Shown one piece after another: positions 28,607 through 37,371 of a stretch of DNA of 64,000 bases. The stretch is from positions 1 through 64,000 of the forward strand of contig JABLXU010000039.1 in NCBI GenBank assembly GCA_013177805.1, written 5' to 3'. The notes under the pieces are model-generated. The model was not told where the DNA came from. It did no database searches and saw only the letters and a list, made by a program, of their open reading frames with translations. Both the position numbers and the translations under genes were made by a program. Each line of letters opens with the position of its first letter. Position 1 is the stretch's first letter. The DNA is from Candidatus Omnitrophota bacterium (lineage in GTDB: Bacteria > Hinthialibacterota > Hinthialibacteria > Hinthialibacterales > Hinthialibacteraceae).

Positions 28607-29266
28607 ATGAAATATTTTATCCATCTATCGATTCTTTTAAGTGCCGGTATTCCCATCATGGAATCATGCGGACGGAATCCGGTGCCGGAGGTCTCTATCG
28701 ATCCCGCGGCCAAAACCATCCGGTTCGGGGGGACAATCCACCCGAAGCGCTACAACTCCCGCGCCGACCGGGCCAACGGGCATCATTTCATCGTCTGGTC
28801 CAGGGGCGCCAATGCCACCAAGGCTCTTATCATGACAGAGGTCTCTGACCTGGAAATACTCAAAGCCTTGGAGACCATCGGCGCCGCCTTGGGGAACAAT
28901 CTGAGCGAAGCCACCTGGGAGCAGCGGGCTGATCCAGCCGCCTCCGCCCCCGATCAGCGCGTTGAAGGCTCCAGGCTGGAGATTTGGATTGAATGGGACG
29001 GCCGGGAACACCGCCTGCCGGACCTGTTCACCGAGAAAAATCCCGAAGACTATGTCATCCGCGCCGGAGGACATGAAAAACTCATCCCCGTCTGGCGGTC
29101 GGGGTGTATCACGTGCCTGTTTTCGTGTCCCGGAGGAAAAACCAGCAATGCCGCCTTCACCATCCGCGATCAATATTGGAACAAAAAAAACTTCCGGGCC
29201 GACGAAACGGTCCTCCCCCCGGATGGCACACCGGTATGGGTGATGATGCGGTTACGAAACGAATAA
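28607..29266 (+). CDS. Exported YdjY-like domain protein
   Basis: 219 aa. It starts with a hydrophobic export signal (YFIHLSILLSAGIPIM) followed by SCG, possibly a lipoprotein site although the lipobox is poor (MES-C). VSIDPAAKTIRFGGTI, ATKALIMTEVSDLEILKALETIGAALG and LEIWIEWDGREHRLPDLF match the arrangement of YdjY-type domains (a conserved strand, a region on targets associated with sensitivity to the ligand, a helix ending in LxxlG). A CITCLFSCPGG segment with three Cys is notable and could bind metal or form a disulfide. The function of YdjY domains is unknown. It is monocistronic and converges with the response-regulator operon. Confidence 0.6.
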   Translation: MKYFIHLSILLSAGIPIMESCGRNPVPEVSIDPAAKTIRFGGTIHPKRYNSRADRANGHHFIVWSRGANATKALIMTEVSDLEILKALETIGAALGNNLSEATWEQRADPAASAPDQRVEGSRLEIWIEWDGREHRLPDLFTEKNPEDYVIRAGGHEKLIPVWRSGCITCLFSCPGGKTSNAAFTIRDQYWNKKNFRADETVLPPDGTPVWVMMRLRNE

Positions 29267-29323
29267 ACGTGACAATCCTCCCTCACCGGCAGCCATCATT
29301 CCGCGTAATAAAGAACTGGTGTT

Positions 29324-30751
29324 TTACGCAGGCAAGGCCGGAGAGGATTCTTCCCCCCCCGCCTCCGGTGGACCGAATTGCCGCGGATCGATGCCCAGCT
29401 CGGTGAGTTTCACATAGAGGTTTTTACGGTGAACCTGCGCCAATTGGGCCGCGCGCGAAACATTGCCGCCCGTTTTGCGGAGCAGATTGGTGAAAAACAC
29501 TCTCTCGAAATCGTCCAAAATGTAACGCTTGGCTTCCTTGTACGATAAATTCAGCAGTTCCTTTTGATGGAATCCCATCTGGGCGCCGGGGGTCAAAGGA
29601 GGATGAATGGAGGGCATCAAGGCGGCCAGATCCGTGGTGTTGAGGACGATAGCCCGTTCCACCACATTTTGCAACTCGCGAACATTGCCCGGCCAGTGAT
29701 AGCGCATCATGGCTTCGATGTCTTCGGAGGAAAACTTGAGTTCCGTGTTCCCCCGGCTTTTCTTCCGCAGAAAATGATTGATCAGCAGTGGAATATCTTC
29801 CTTGCGTTCCCGTAGAGGGGGCACCCCGATCGGCAACACATTGAGCCGGAAATACAGATCGGAACGCATGGCTTCCTTGCGTACCCGCTCCTCCAGGTCT
29901 TTGTTGGTTGAAACGATGATGCGGACATCGATTTTCTTGCTGCGCGTTCCGCCGACTGGTTCGATGACCTTTTCCTCGATCAACCGCAGCAGTTTCCCCT
30001 GCAGGCTGGGCGTCAAATCCCCGATCTCGTCCAGAAACAAGGTGCCGCCATTCGCCAGTTCAATTTTACCGGTCGTGGGCGATGCCTGGTTCAGGCGCAA
30101 TCCCCGCACCCGGCCGAACAGTTCAAGATCCAGCAAATCCGGGGGGGTAGCCGAACAATTTACCGAAACAAAGGACCGTTCCGCCCGCGGACTTTGAAAG
30201 TGGATGGCCCGGGCCACGAGTTCCTTGCCCGTCCCGCTCTCGCCCCGGATCAGGACGGTGCCGTCACCCTGCGCCACACGCCGGATCAGTTCGAAGACCT
30301 TGAGCATGGCCGGGGATTTGCCGACCAATTCCCCTTGGCCGGTGTGTTGGCGGAGTTCCTCGCGCAGGTAGCGGTTTTCCAGTTCCAAGTGCTGGAGTTG
30401 CAACGCTTTGCGGGCCGCCATTTTAATTTCGTCGAGATCACAGGGTTTCAACAGATAATCATGCGCACCGTTTTTGAGGGCTTCAACGGCGTTTTCGATA
30501 GTACCATAGGCAGTGAGAATAATGACAGGAATATAATGGCTGGTTTGCTTGACGGCCTTGAGAACTTCCATCCCCCACCCGCCCGGCATGCGCAAGTCGG
30601 TGATTACCAGGCTGAGAGATGTATTCTGGATAATTTCGACGGCTTCGGTCGCATCCTTGGCTTCGAGGATTTCGTGGCCGTCTTCCATCAAAGCCAAGGT
30701 CAGGATTTTTCGCAGTTTGGCTTCATCGTCCGCCACCAGTATCGTAGCCAT
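29324..30751 (-). CDS. NtrC-family response regulator lacking the GAFTGA motif
   Basis: 475 aa. Receiver domain (1-120) with phospho-Asp in VITDLRMPGG and Lys in LLKPCD. AAA+ domain with Walker A GESGTGKE and Walker B GGTLFLDEIGDL. C-terminal Fis-type HTH (GGNVSRAAQLAQVHRKNLYVKL). Where sigma54 activators have ELFGHEKGAFTGA this protein reads ELFGRVRGLRLNQASPTTGK: the GAFTGA loop that touches sigma54 is absent. It probably does not activate sigma54 promoters and may act as a sigma70 activator or repressor, as known for some NtrC relatives without the motif. It is the third gene of a unit with the TPR and pilin-like genes (15-nt gap). No histidine kinase is adjacent. Confidence 0.9.
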   Translation of the reverse strand: MATILVADDEAKLRKILTLALMEDGHEILEAKDATEAVEIIQNTSLSLVITDLRMPGGWGMEVLKAVKQTSHYIPVIILTAYGTIENAVEALKNGAHDYLLKPCDLDEIKMAARKALQLQHLELENRYLREELRQHTGQGELVGKSPAMLKVFELIRRVAQGDGTVLIRGESGTGKELVARAIHFQSPRAERSFVSVNCSATPPDLLDLELFGRVRGLRLNQASPTTGKIELANGGTLFLDEIGDLTPSLQGKLLRLIEEKVIEPVGGTRSKKIDVRIIVSTNKDLEERVRKEAMRSDLYFRLNVLPIGVPPLRERKEDIPLLINHFLRKKSRGNTELKFSSEDIEAMMRYHWPGNVRELQNVVERAIVLNTTDLAALMPSIHPPLTPGAQMGFHQKELLNLSYKEAKRYILDDFERVFFTNLLRKTGGNVSRAAQLAQVHRKNLYVKLTELGIDPRQFGPPEAGGEESSPALPA

Positions 30752-30766
30752 GAGGTCCTTGTCAGC

Positions 30767-31336
30767 TTATTTCAAACCGATTTTTCCATCGACTTTCGAC
30801 ACGTCCACAGTGCACAATCCGTTTTGAATATAGAAATCTTTGTTTGGGCCGGTGGTGTGGGAGCAGGTCGGAAGCACAATGTTTCCATCCGCTCCCAAAG
30901 TTAGAGAATACGTATAATCCCCGCCCGCGGGACAATCCGGCTCCGCGCCGACCTTGAAAAACAAGGCCTTTTGCGAACCGAGCTGGGCTTTCTCGTACGC
31001 TAACCGCTGGGCCATTTCCAATGTTTCGTTCAGATCGAACAGTTCGCAAATGCGTTCACCCGGTTGGGTGTGGTTTTTTTCTGCCAAATATTTCAAACAG
31101 TTGGCAAAAAGCGTCAGCCGTTTGGAACATTCCCGGCCGCGCATGATTTCCAGATATTTGAAATAACTGGGAAGGGCGACAAAAGCGATCAAACAAAACG
31201 AAAGGGCGATCGCGATGATTTCCCACGGAGTCAAATGAAAAAATCCCCGGCCCAAGGCGGCTTCCTCTTCCTCGGCCATGGCCGGATTCGTTATCATTTC
31301 CACCATTGGTGGCGTGGTGGCTTGGGACTCGTTCAT
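30767..31336 (-). CDS. Pilin-like protein without a prepilin peptidase site
   Basis: 189 aa. One hydrophobic helix begins at about residue 38. From Glu onward it follows type IV pilin spacing exactly (E-I-I-A-I..., Pro 17 residues after Glu, then S-Y), as in ELLIVVAIIGILAAIAIPNY. The four residues before Glu are LTPW and the -1 position is His, so the Gly needed for PilD cleavage is missing, and a charged 32-residue leader precedes it. The C-terminal part has the pilin-like DCPAGGDYTYSLTLGADGNIVLPTCSH pattern with paired Cys. It overlaps the TPR gene by 4 nt. A divergent, uncleaved pseudopilin-like membrane protein is the best description. Confidence 0.6.
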   Translation of the reverse strand: MNESQATTPPMVEMITNPAMAEEEEAALGRGFFHLTPWEIIAIALSFCLIAFVALPSYFKYLEIMRGRECSKRLTLFANCLKYLAEKNHTQPGERICELFDLNETLEMAQRLAYEKAQLGSQKALFFKVGAEPDCPAGGDYTYSLTLGADGNIVLPTCSHTTGPNKDFYIQNGLCTVDVSKVDGKIGLK

Positions 31337-33876
31337 GGCTGTGCTCTGCGACCTCGTGATTGAAGTTCAAGCCGGGTCAGATCCGCGAAAAGCGTATCGG
31401 GCAATTTCAGGATGAGATTTTCCCGCTGGGCGTTGACTGTGTCCGGAGTCTGGACTGGATCATCCAAATGCAACAATCCCCAACGCGTCAGTCCATGGAT
31501 AACCGGCTGGTCCACATCCAACAGCAACCGCTCCCACTCCTCCCGCGCTCCGGTCCGGTCTCCTGATTCCATTTTCAGTTTCCCGATATAATACCGGGCC
31601 CATTCTTCCAAGTCATCGCCATAATGGTTCACCGCCAACTGCCGGAGGGGCGGGATGGCCTCTTCGAACCGGCCCTGCATTTGATACAGCACCGCATCGC
31701 AAAACAGGTTGAGCGAATCCCCAACCAGCGGATCGAGAAGCAGCAGAAGCGCCAGCGCGTCATTGGCGCGCCGCCAGCATTGGGGATCCTCCACGATGCG
31801 ATGCAACTGGTTACGCGCCGTTTCCACCTCCCGCTGGGCCACACTGATCTGGGCAAGAAGAAAACGGGCTTCTTCCCCATAGGGCGGCTCGGTGAGCTTT
31901 TGGAGTTGCTGCGCCGCCGGCTCGAAGGAAGCCATTTCTGCCATGGCTTTCGCCCGCGCGAAAGCCAACCGGGCCCCCGCGCTGGAATCCAGAGGGCGGG
32001 TCAAGTTCCCGGTGGCTGATTCCACCACCCGGATGGCTTTCAACGCTTCACCGGGATCAAACGCATTCAGACAGATTTCAGCATAATCTAGCAACGTATC
32101 GGCCACGGATGGCGTCAGGGGCACCGCCGGAGTCTCGGAGAACAAAGCCTCCAAGGTGGGTTTCAACAGCCGGGCGGCTCGCCGCTGGGCATCCATCGAG
32201 GCATCTTCCTTCAAAATGGAAGCAAGGGCTTGATCGGCCATGGACCGGTACAGGCTCTCCCGCGGTATGGCTTCCAACATCTCCAAGGCCCATTTCCGGT
32301 TTCCTTGCTGCAAGGCTTCGTTGGCGATATAGAAATTCCAAACCCCGTTGGGATCCGCCGCGGCCAGTTGCCCTAACAATTCCTTGGATTCATTTTGCAC
32401 GCCATAGCGGATGAGAGAAGTTTTGATCCATTCCGGCGTATCCGTATAGGACTGGCCGGAGGCGGAATCCACCAACGCCGCGACCAAGGCGTCCCGCGTG
32501 GCGGCAGTTTCGGTAAAATTCTGAATTGTGGATGTGATCATAGCGGGAGGAATCCCCCCCGAGGCGGCAGCAACCCGGAACGCGGCCAGGGCAGCCGGAT
32601 AATCCCCGAATTGCATCGCGATCTGGCCTTGCTTCAAGGCAAACGCGGGAGGGATTTGATCCCCCATCCTTTTCAACAGGTCCCGGGCGCTTTCAGTCTC
32701 CCCCAGCGCGTAAATCTCCTCGGCCGCGCTGAGCACCGCGAACGGCTTGCCTTGTTGAACCTCACTCCAATCGGTCCAGAGTTTAAGGGCTTCGGGAGTT
32801 TGACCGGCGCTGACATACAAATCGCTCAACCGTTTGCGCCGCTGAGTGTCCAACGACAGAAGATTCAGGAGGGAACGCAGGATTACGATCCCTGGCGCGG
32901 TCCCCCGTTGCGCGATCACCAATTCGATCCACTCGTTCAAAAGGGGAGATGAAATCTCGGTCAAAATCAATTCATAATCTTCGGACCGCAATTCATCGAT
33001 TTTTTTCCCCGGCAACACGAATTTTTCGATTTCGTCCAAGGCTTCTTTGTCCCGCCGCGCTTCCTTGAGGATGGCCACCTCCAGCAAAAGATATGTATCG
33101 GCGCTCTGACTCCCCATCCGTTCCGCCCGGACACTTTCCACCCAAGCGTCCAGTTTTCCCAGCACCGAATACAATTCCACCATCCGGGGAACGTATTCAC
33201 GGGCGAAATCCGGATTGGCGCGCCAGAGGTCCTCGTACAGCGCGTGACTGTCCTCCAGCCGTCCTTGGAGACGCAACAGTTCCGCCAAATCCCACCCCAA
33301 CACGTCTGCGTAGCGGGGAATCACCTCTTGGCGCAGGGCGTTCAGCTCCGCGGGTGTGAGTTGCAGAAAACCGGAGTTTTGCAGAATCCGCCTCAGGACC
33401 GTGATCTGGACCGCGGGATCGGATTCCTTGTACACGTTCCAATAAATCCGGTTGGCCGCTGAATACTTTCCCGTGCGTTCCAGACAATTGGCGTAACGCA
33501 TGACATACATTTGGTATGTCTGTTCGACTGCGGGATCGCTCCGGTCGGTCAGGAGATCCATCAGTTGCTCATAGTACTGCGCCGCTTCCTGGAACCGGGC
33601 CTGCGACTCCTCCACCATCCCCAGGCTGCGGAGCACGTTGATTTGTTTGTCGTATTGTTCCCAACCCGGGGATTCCAAAATCCGCCGGTAATAATACGCC
33701 GCCGTAACCGGATCGCCGGATGAATAAGCCACGCCGGCGGCCGTGTACCACTCATCCAGGTTGTCCTCGGCCAAGACCGGCCACGCGGAGAAGCAAACGG
33801 CCAGGCAACCAAGGCCCAGAATCAAAAACAAACGAAAAAAATTCCCATGAATCATGTGGTATGGTGCCCGTGACAT
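31333..33876 (-). CDS. Exported tetratricopeptide-repeat protein
   Basis: 847 aa. The signal peptide (FRLFLILGLGCLAVCFSAWPVLA) ends near residue 36. The rest is almost wholly alpha-helical with TPR-like pairs, for example DEWYTAAGVAYSSGDPVTAAYYYRRILES, QARFQEAAQYYEQLMDLL and ALKQGQIAMQFGDYPAALAAFRVAAA, continuing to the C-terminus (RFEEAIPPLRQLAVNHYGDDLEEWARYYIGKLKMESGD). It is a periplasmic or surface scaffold by inference. It is first gene of the unit with the pilin-like protein (4-nt overlap) and the GAFTGA-less regulator, so it may work in assembly of a pilus-like structure. Confidence 0.75.
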   Translation of the reverse strand: MSRAPYHMIHGNFFRLFLILGLGCLAVCFSAWPVLAEDNLDEWYTAAGVAYSSGDPVTAAYYYRRILESPGWEQYDKQINVLRSLGMVEESQARFQEAAQYYEQLMDLLTDRSDPAVEQTYQMYVMRYANCLERTGKYSAANRIYWNVYKESDPAVQITVLRRILQNSGFLQLTPAELNALRQEVIPRYADVLGWDLAELLRLQGRLEDSHALYEDLWRANPDFAREYVPRMVELYSVLGKLDAWVESVRAERMGSQSADTYLLLEVAILKEARRDKEALDEIEKFVLPGKKIDELRSEDYELILTEISSPLLNEWIELVIAQRGTAPGIVILRSLLNLLSLDTQRRKRLSDLYVSAGQTPEALKLWTDWSEVQQGKPFAVLSAAEEIYALGETESARDLLKRMGDQIPPAFALKQGQIAMQFGDYPAALAAFRVAAASGGIPPAMITSTIQNFTETAATRDALVAALVDSASGQSYTDTPEWIKTSLIRYGVQNESKELLGQLAAADPNGVWNFYIANEALQQGNRKWALEMLEAIPRESLYRSMADQALASILKEDASMDAQRRAARLLKPTLEALFSETPAVPLTPSVADTLLDYAEICLNAFDPGEALKAIRVVESATGNLTRPLDSSAGARLAFARAKAMAEMASFEPAAQQLQKLTEPPYGEEARFLLAQISVAQREVETARNQLHRIVEDPQCWRRANDALALLLLLDPLVGDSLNLFCDAVLYQMQGRFEEAIPPLRQLAVNHYGDDLEEWARYYIGKLKMESGDRTGAREEWERLLLDVDQPVIHGLTRWGLLHLDDPVQTPDTVNAQRENLILKLPDTLFADLTRLELQSRGRRAQP

Positions 33877-34187
33877 ATTCCCATTGATAATTGTAAAGAA
33901 ACTGTTAAACAGGGTTCTCTATCCTCCTCTCCCGGATGGAGAGAAATCCCACTTTCCCGGTCCCGGCGACGGCATCGCTTCCTCGGTCTAAATCGAAGGT
34001 CTGAATCTCGAATCGGAGCCGCTTCGGTATTTCTTTCACCGGTTTCATGCTTGCTATCAACGAATAGCGCCGGGAAAAGTAATGGTACGCTCAATGGTAA
34101 GTTCATTTGGAAGGAAAACCAAGCCGCTGAGGGAAAGTGATGTATACTTGGAACCGCGGGAAAGACCATCCTCGCGGGAGGCCTCCG
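33877..34187. other. Intergenic region between the TPR gene and the uspA gene
   Basis: 311 bases. It contains a TCTCT...AGAGA hairpin within a CCTCTCCCGGATGGAGAG element (about 33915-33945), apparently another relative of the intergenic palindromes, and otherwise nothing I can assign. The upstream promoter of the TPR operon should lie here. Confidence 0.35.
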
Positions 34188-35042
34188 TCAATGATGCAAC
34201 ATCACGGCCCGGCTGACATGACGTAAAATGGTTTCCGTGGTGCTGCCCAGCATCAATTCGCGGATCCGGCTGTGGCCGTATGCCCCCATGGCCACCAAGT
34301 CGATATTTTCCGCTTGGGCACATTCGATGATCTGCTCGGCGGGATCCCCTTTCCGGTGCAGAAAGATTTCCTTCATGTCATAGGCTTGCAGGTATTTCAC
34401 CGCCTTTTCCGCGATCTGCTGGGCGGCTTCCTCGCTGTCATGCACCACCAGCAGCCGGAGCGTGACACACCCTTTCGGACAGGCCGCGGCCAAGCGCACC
34501 GCCGACCGCAACGCCCGGATCGCGTACTCGCTTCCATCAAAGCACACCAGGATATGCTGCAAGGTGCGGTAGTTGTGCGGCGTCACGATGATGGGAATGC
34601 TGGAACGCCGCACCACGTTTTCCAAGTTGGACCCCAGGAGGCCTTTGGTGTATTCCGCCCCCGCGCCCCGCTGCCCGGCGAACAACACATCCGCCGATTG
34701 GGCTTCCTCCAAAATCACTTCCGGCACCAAGCCGTCACGGATTTCACACACGCAAGGGATATCCATCTTCCGGCATTCGTCTTCCACCCGCCGGAGCACC
34801 TCAAGCGCCCGTTGTTTCTGCCTCTCAAACAGATCGGTGTTTTCGATCACCGTTTCGTCAAATACCGGGGGAAAATCAGCCGTGGGGTAATAGTAGGGAT
34901 ACACAATCGCGATTTCTTTCCGGTCCAGGACACTCAAACCGGTGATTTTCGCGCCCAATAGTTTGGCGTATTCCAGCGCGTAGCGGGTGCACACTTCACT
35001 ATAGCGTGATGAATCCACCGCCAACAAAATCGATTTAAACAT
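34188..35042 (-). CDS. Universal stress protein, tandem UspA domains
   Basis: 284 aa from the ATG at 35042 (MFKSILLAVDSSRYSE), chosen because GGGAGAGG lies just upstream; the 16 extra track residues look spurious. There are two UspA folds: residues 1-150 and 155-284. The second keeps the ATP-binding pattern LVAMGAYGHSRIRELMLGSTTETILRH (G-x2-G-x9-G-S/T); the first reads LFAGQRGAGAEYTKGLLGSNLENVVRR, also close to the motif. Tandem Usps bind ATP or AMP and act in stress survival, often under anaerobic or starvation conditions. No partner gene is obvious. Confidence 0.88.
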   Translation of the reverse strand: MFKSILLAVDSSRYSEVCTRYALEYAKLLGAKITGLSVLDRKEIAIVYPYYYPTADFPPVFDETVIENTDLFERQKQRALEVLRRVEDECRKMDIPCVCEIRDGLVPEVILEEAQSADVLFAGQRGAGAEYTKGLLGSNLENVVRRSSIPIIVTPHNYRTLQHILVCFDGSEYAIRALRSAVRLAAACPKGCVTLRLLVVHDSEEAAQQIAEKAVKYLQAYDMKEIFLHRKGDPAEQIIECAQAENIDLVAMGAYGHSRIRELMLGSTTETILRHVSRAVMLHH

Positions 35043-35527
35043 CCGGCCTCTCCCTGTCTTTCTCCACTCGTTCACACCATAAGCAACCAATTCATAAATT
35101 ATCTACCGGCCAATATTCCTGTTTCCTATCCTTTCCAGGCTTTTCTCGTCCGAATCCATCCCCTCGAGAACCAGATGTTCTCTCCTTGCGGCCACAGGCG
35201 CGTTAATCATTCCGGCAGGACAACCGTTGAATAATTAAAATGGTGTATCCTTTGCTCCCTTCTCCTCTATATCGTAACACGTTTTCAATGGCGAAGACAA
35301 CATGAATCGGTTCGGCGGCTCCTCCCGCCGGCTCAAGACCCTATCAGGGGAAGAAAAATTGGGGGATCATACCTCCATCCCACAAAAGTGAATTGGGCCG
35401 ATTCTCTCCAGTCATTTGAATATCTGGTCAGTATAGACACTTTTCACTGGGATATTTAATTAAAATAAAATTACAAAAAGATATAAATCGTTACACATCT
35501 CTTGAACCGATTGGATTTTGAAGTAGA
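35043..35527. other. AT-rich divergent intergenic region
   Basis: 485 bases between the uspA gene (minus) and the PilZ-STAS fusion (plus). The right half (about 35440-35500) is very AT-rich (TTTAATTAAAATAAAATTAC) and is the natural place for the plus-strand promoter. I could not fix a -35/-10 pair with confidence. No gene is supported. Confidence 0.4.
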
Positions 35528-36685
35528 TTGATTCTCAATCGACTATTTAATCTTGCTTATTTTAGAAGGTTGCTTATTGTGCTTACGCTCCATCCCCGGG
35601 AAGAACGGCGCCGTATTCAGGAACCATGCCTTTTGTGTTCATCGGAGTCGCTTCCTGTCACCACCGGTGTCATCGTGAACGAAAGCGCCACGGGGATGCT
35701 GGTGGAAACAACGCGGCTTCTGGAAACCGGCCGTCAAATTTGGATTCTTCCCGCCTATCATAAGCAACCGCGGCCGGAATCGTGGACACCGTATGAGCTT
35801 ATCCACCATCCCCTCACCCGGACCGGCGTGGTCGTGCGGTTGGAAGGCGGCAATCGGGCCGGGATTCAATTCCTGGAAGACCAAGAACGCCCCCTCTATC
35901 GCCGTTGGTTCCGAGGCCAAACCACCGTGACCGGCTTTTTCTTCAAAAACCAGGGAGTTTTGGCGTTTACCGGCCCGCTGACGATCGAGGCGGCATCCCT
36001 AGTCGAAAAAATCATCTCTCAAGCCAACGGGATTACCGAACTGCTTTTGGCCTGCCACCAGATCGACCAAATCCAACGGACTGCGTTCACGGTGTTACTC
36101 TCCAGCCTCCAAACCTATGAAAAGAAAGGGATCGCTCTTACCGTGGTCACCGGTCCGGTTTCCACAGCATATTTTCAACGAAGCCCGGTCTTGCCCGGCA
36201 GTTTCATCTTTCCGGTGTTCGCGACCGAACCCGCTGGTCCGGCGGTTGATCCTCTAAAAAATGGAATAGCCCACAAGGCAGCCGCCGGTTCCCAAGGCAT
36301 CCTGCTAATCGCCCGCGGCCAGACCACTCTCAACCGCTTGGAAAAACCTTTACGGAACCAAGAAATGCCGGTCTGGAAGTTGCAAGGATTTGGAAACGCC
36401 CTGAAGCTCATCGCCGCCGGGCAGGCGCGGTTCCTGGTCGTGGACATCGATGTGGAATCCTGCGGGACGATTGTTCAACTGAATGAGCTGAAAAACACGC
36501 CGCTCGATCCCCTTCCCCCGGTTTTGGCCATTGGCCCGGGATACCTGGCCGCCCTGGTGAAAGAAGCACTCTATCTCCCGGTCCGGGTATATTTGTCCAA
36601 ACCCACGACCGAGCACGAATACGCCAACGCAATCCAAACCATGTTGTCGGAAACCGCCAACGGGCCAAAACCTATCAAACCTTAA
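35528..36685 (+). CDS. PilZ - STAS - receiver-like fusion protein
   Basis: 385 aa. Residues about 22-130 look like a PilZ domain: REERRR near the start and NESATG (N/DxSxxG) are the two c-di-GMP contact motifs. About 133-240 resembles a STAS domain (FTGPLTIEAASLVEKII, ELLLACHQIDQIQRTAFTVLLSSL, KGIALTVVTGP). About 255-375 resembles a response-regulator receiver: GILLIARGQTTLNRL, a central Asp in LVVDIDVES and a Lys-Pro in VYLSKPTTEHE. The start is a TTG with only a weak ribosome-binding site, so the first 15-20 residues are uncertain. A separate STAS gene follows 17 nt later. It probably links c-di-GMP to a partner-switching pathway. Confidence 0.65.
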   Translation: MILNRLFNLAYFRRLLIVLTLHPREERRRIQEPCLLCSSESLPVTTGVIVNESATGMLVETTRLLETGRQIWILPAYHKQPRPESWTPYELIHHPLTRTGVVVRLEGGNRAGIQFLEDQERPLYRRWFRGQTTVTGFFFKNQGVLAFTGPLTIEAASLVEKIISQANGITELLLACHQIDQIQRTAFTVLLSSLQTYEKKGIALTVVTGPVSTAYFQRSPVLPGSFIFPVFATEPAGPAVDPLKNGIAHKAAAGSQGILLIARGQTTLNRLEKPLRNQEMPVWKLQGFGNALKLIAAGQARFLVVDIDVESCGTIVQLNELKNTPLDPLPPVLAIGPGYLAALVKEALYLPVRVYLSKPTTEHEYANAIQTMLSETANGPKPIKP

Positions 36686-36702
36686 GTGGAAGTGGATGCC
36701 TC

Positions 36703-37128
36703 ATGTTTCATGTAGAAGAAACCCAAGTCGGAGAATTCAACCGCGTAACGCTCACCGGGAATATCGATAAAACCGATATCGAATCTTTCGAAGAACATTT
36801 CAAAACCATCCTGGCCCGCAATCCCTCTGAAATCATCCTGGACCTGAGTCATTATTCCTGGTTGCCCCTCCATTTCACGTATTTTTTATTTAAGTTGCTG
36901 AAATTATACGAACCTTCCCAGGGGAAACTGGAAATCCTCAACATGCCCTCCCACTTCCGGTTTATCCTCGAAACCGCCCAGCTGGATACGTATTTCTCCT
37001 TTCGTTCCTCTCTGGATTTCTTACAAACCCAGTCCAGTCCTTCCACCGCGGATACCAGCCACCCCATTCCGAACGAATCCCATTCCGCTCCACATCCCGT
37101 ACCCCCGCCAACCAAACCAGAACCCTGA
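36703..37128 (+). CDS. STAS-domain protein (anti-anti-sigma-like) without the phospho-Ser site
   Basis: 141 aa. Residues 1-100 follow the STAS fold (VTLTGNIDKTDIESFEEHF, EIILDLSHYSWLPLHFTYFLFKLL, GKLEILNMPSHFRFILE). The DSSG motif, whose Ser is phosphorylated in SpoIIAA/RsbV-type regulators, is replaced by LPLH, so ordinary kinase switching is unlikely. The tail (about 105-141) is rich in Pro, Ser and Thr and probably disordered. It is 17 nt downstream of the PilZ-STAS-receiver gene and almost certainly co-transcribed with it. Confidence 0.7.
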   Translation: MFHVEETQVGEFNRVTLTGNIDKTDIESFEEHFKTILARNPSEIILDLSHYSWLPLHFTYFLFKLLKLYEPSQGKLEILNMPSHFRFILETAQLDTYFSFRSSLDFLQTQSSPSTADTSHPIPNESHSAPHPVPPPTKPEP

Positions 37129-37371
37129 GGCTGATTCACGTACCCCTCGGGCTGTTGGGATCGGAATCGGACCAGAGAAGACCAACCAATATTCACGGGC
37201 AACTCGAAATCCTCCCTGACTCCATCCAAGCTCCCGGCTCTGTCATAGGAATGACCGGCGGTGAAATGCGCTCCGCCTTGTCATCCTGGGTTGGATTTTT
37301 TAGACTGCGATGGTTGAATTCATAGATAATCATTCCGATCTCAAACCGCGGGGCCGTGCGAACAATCAACG

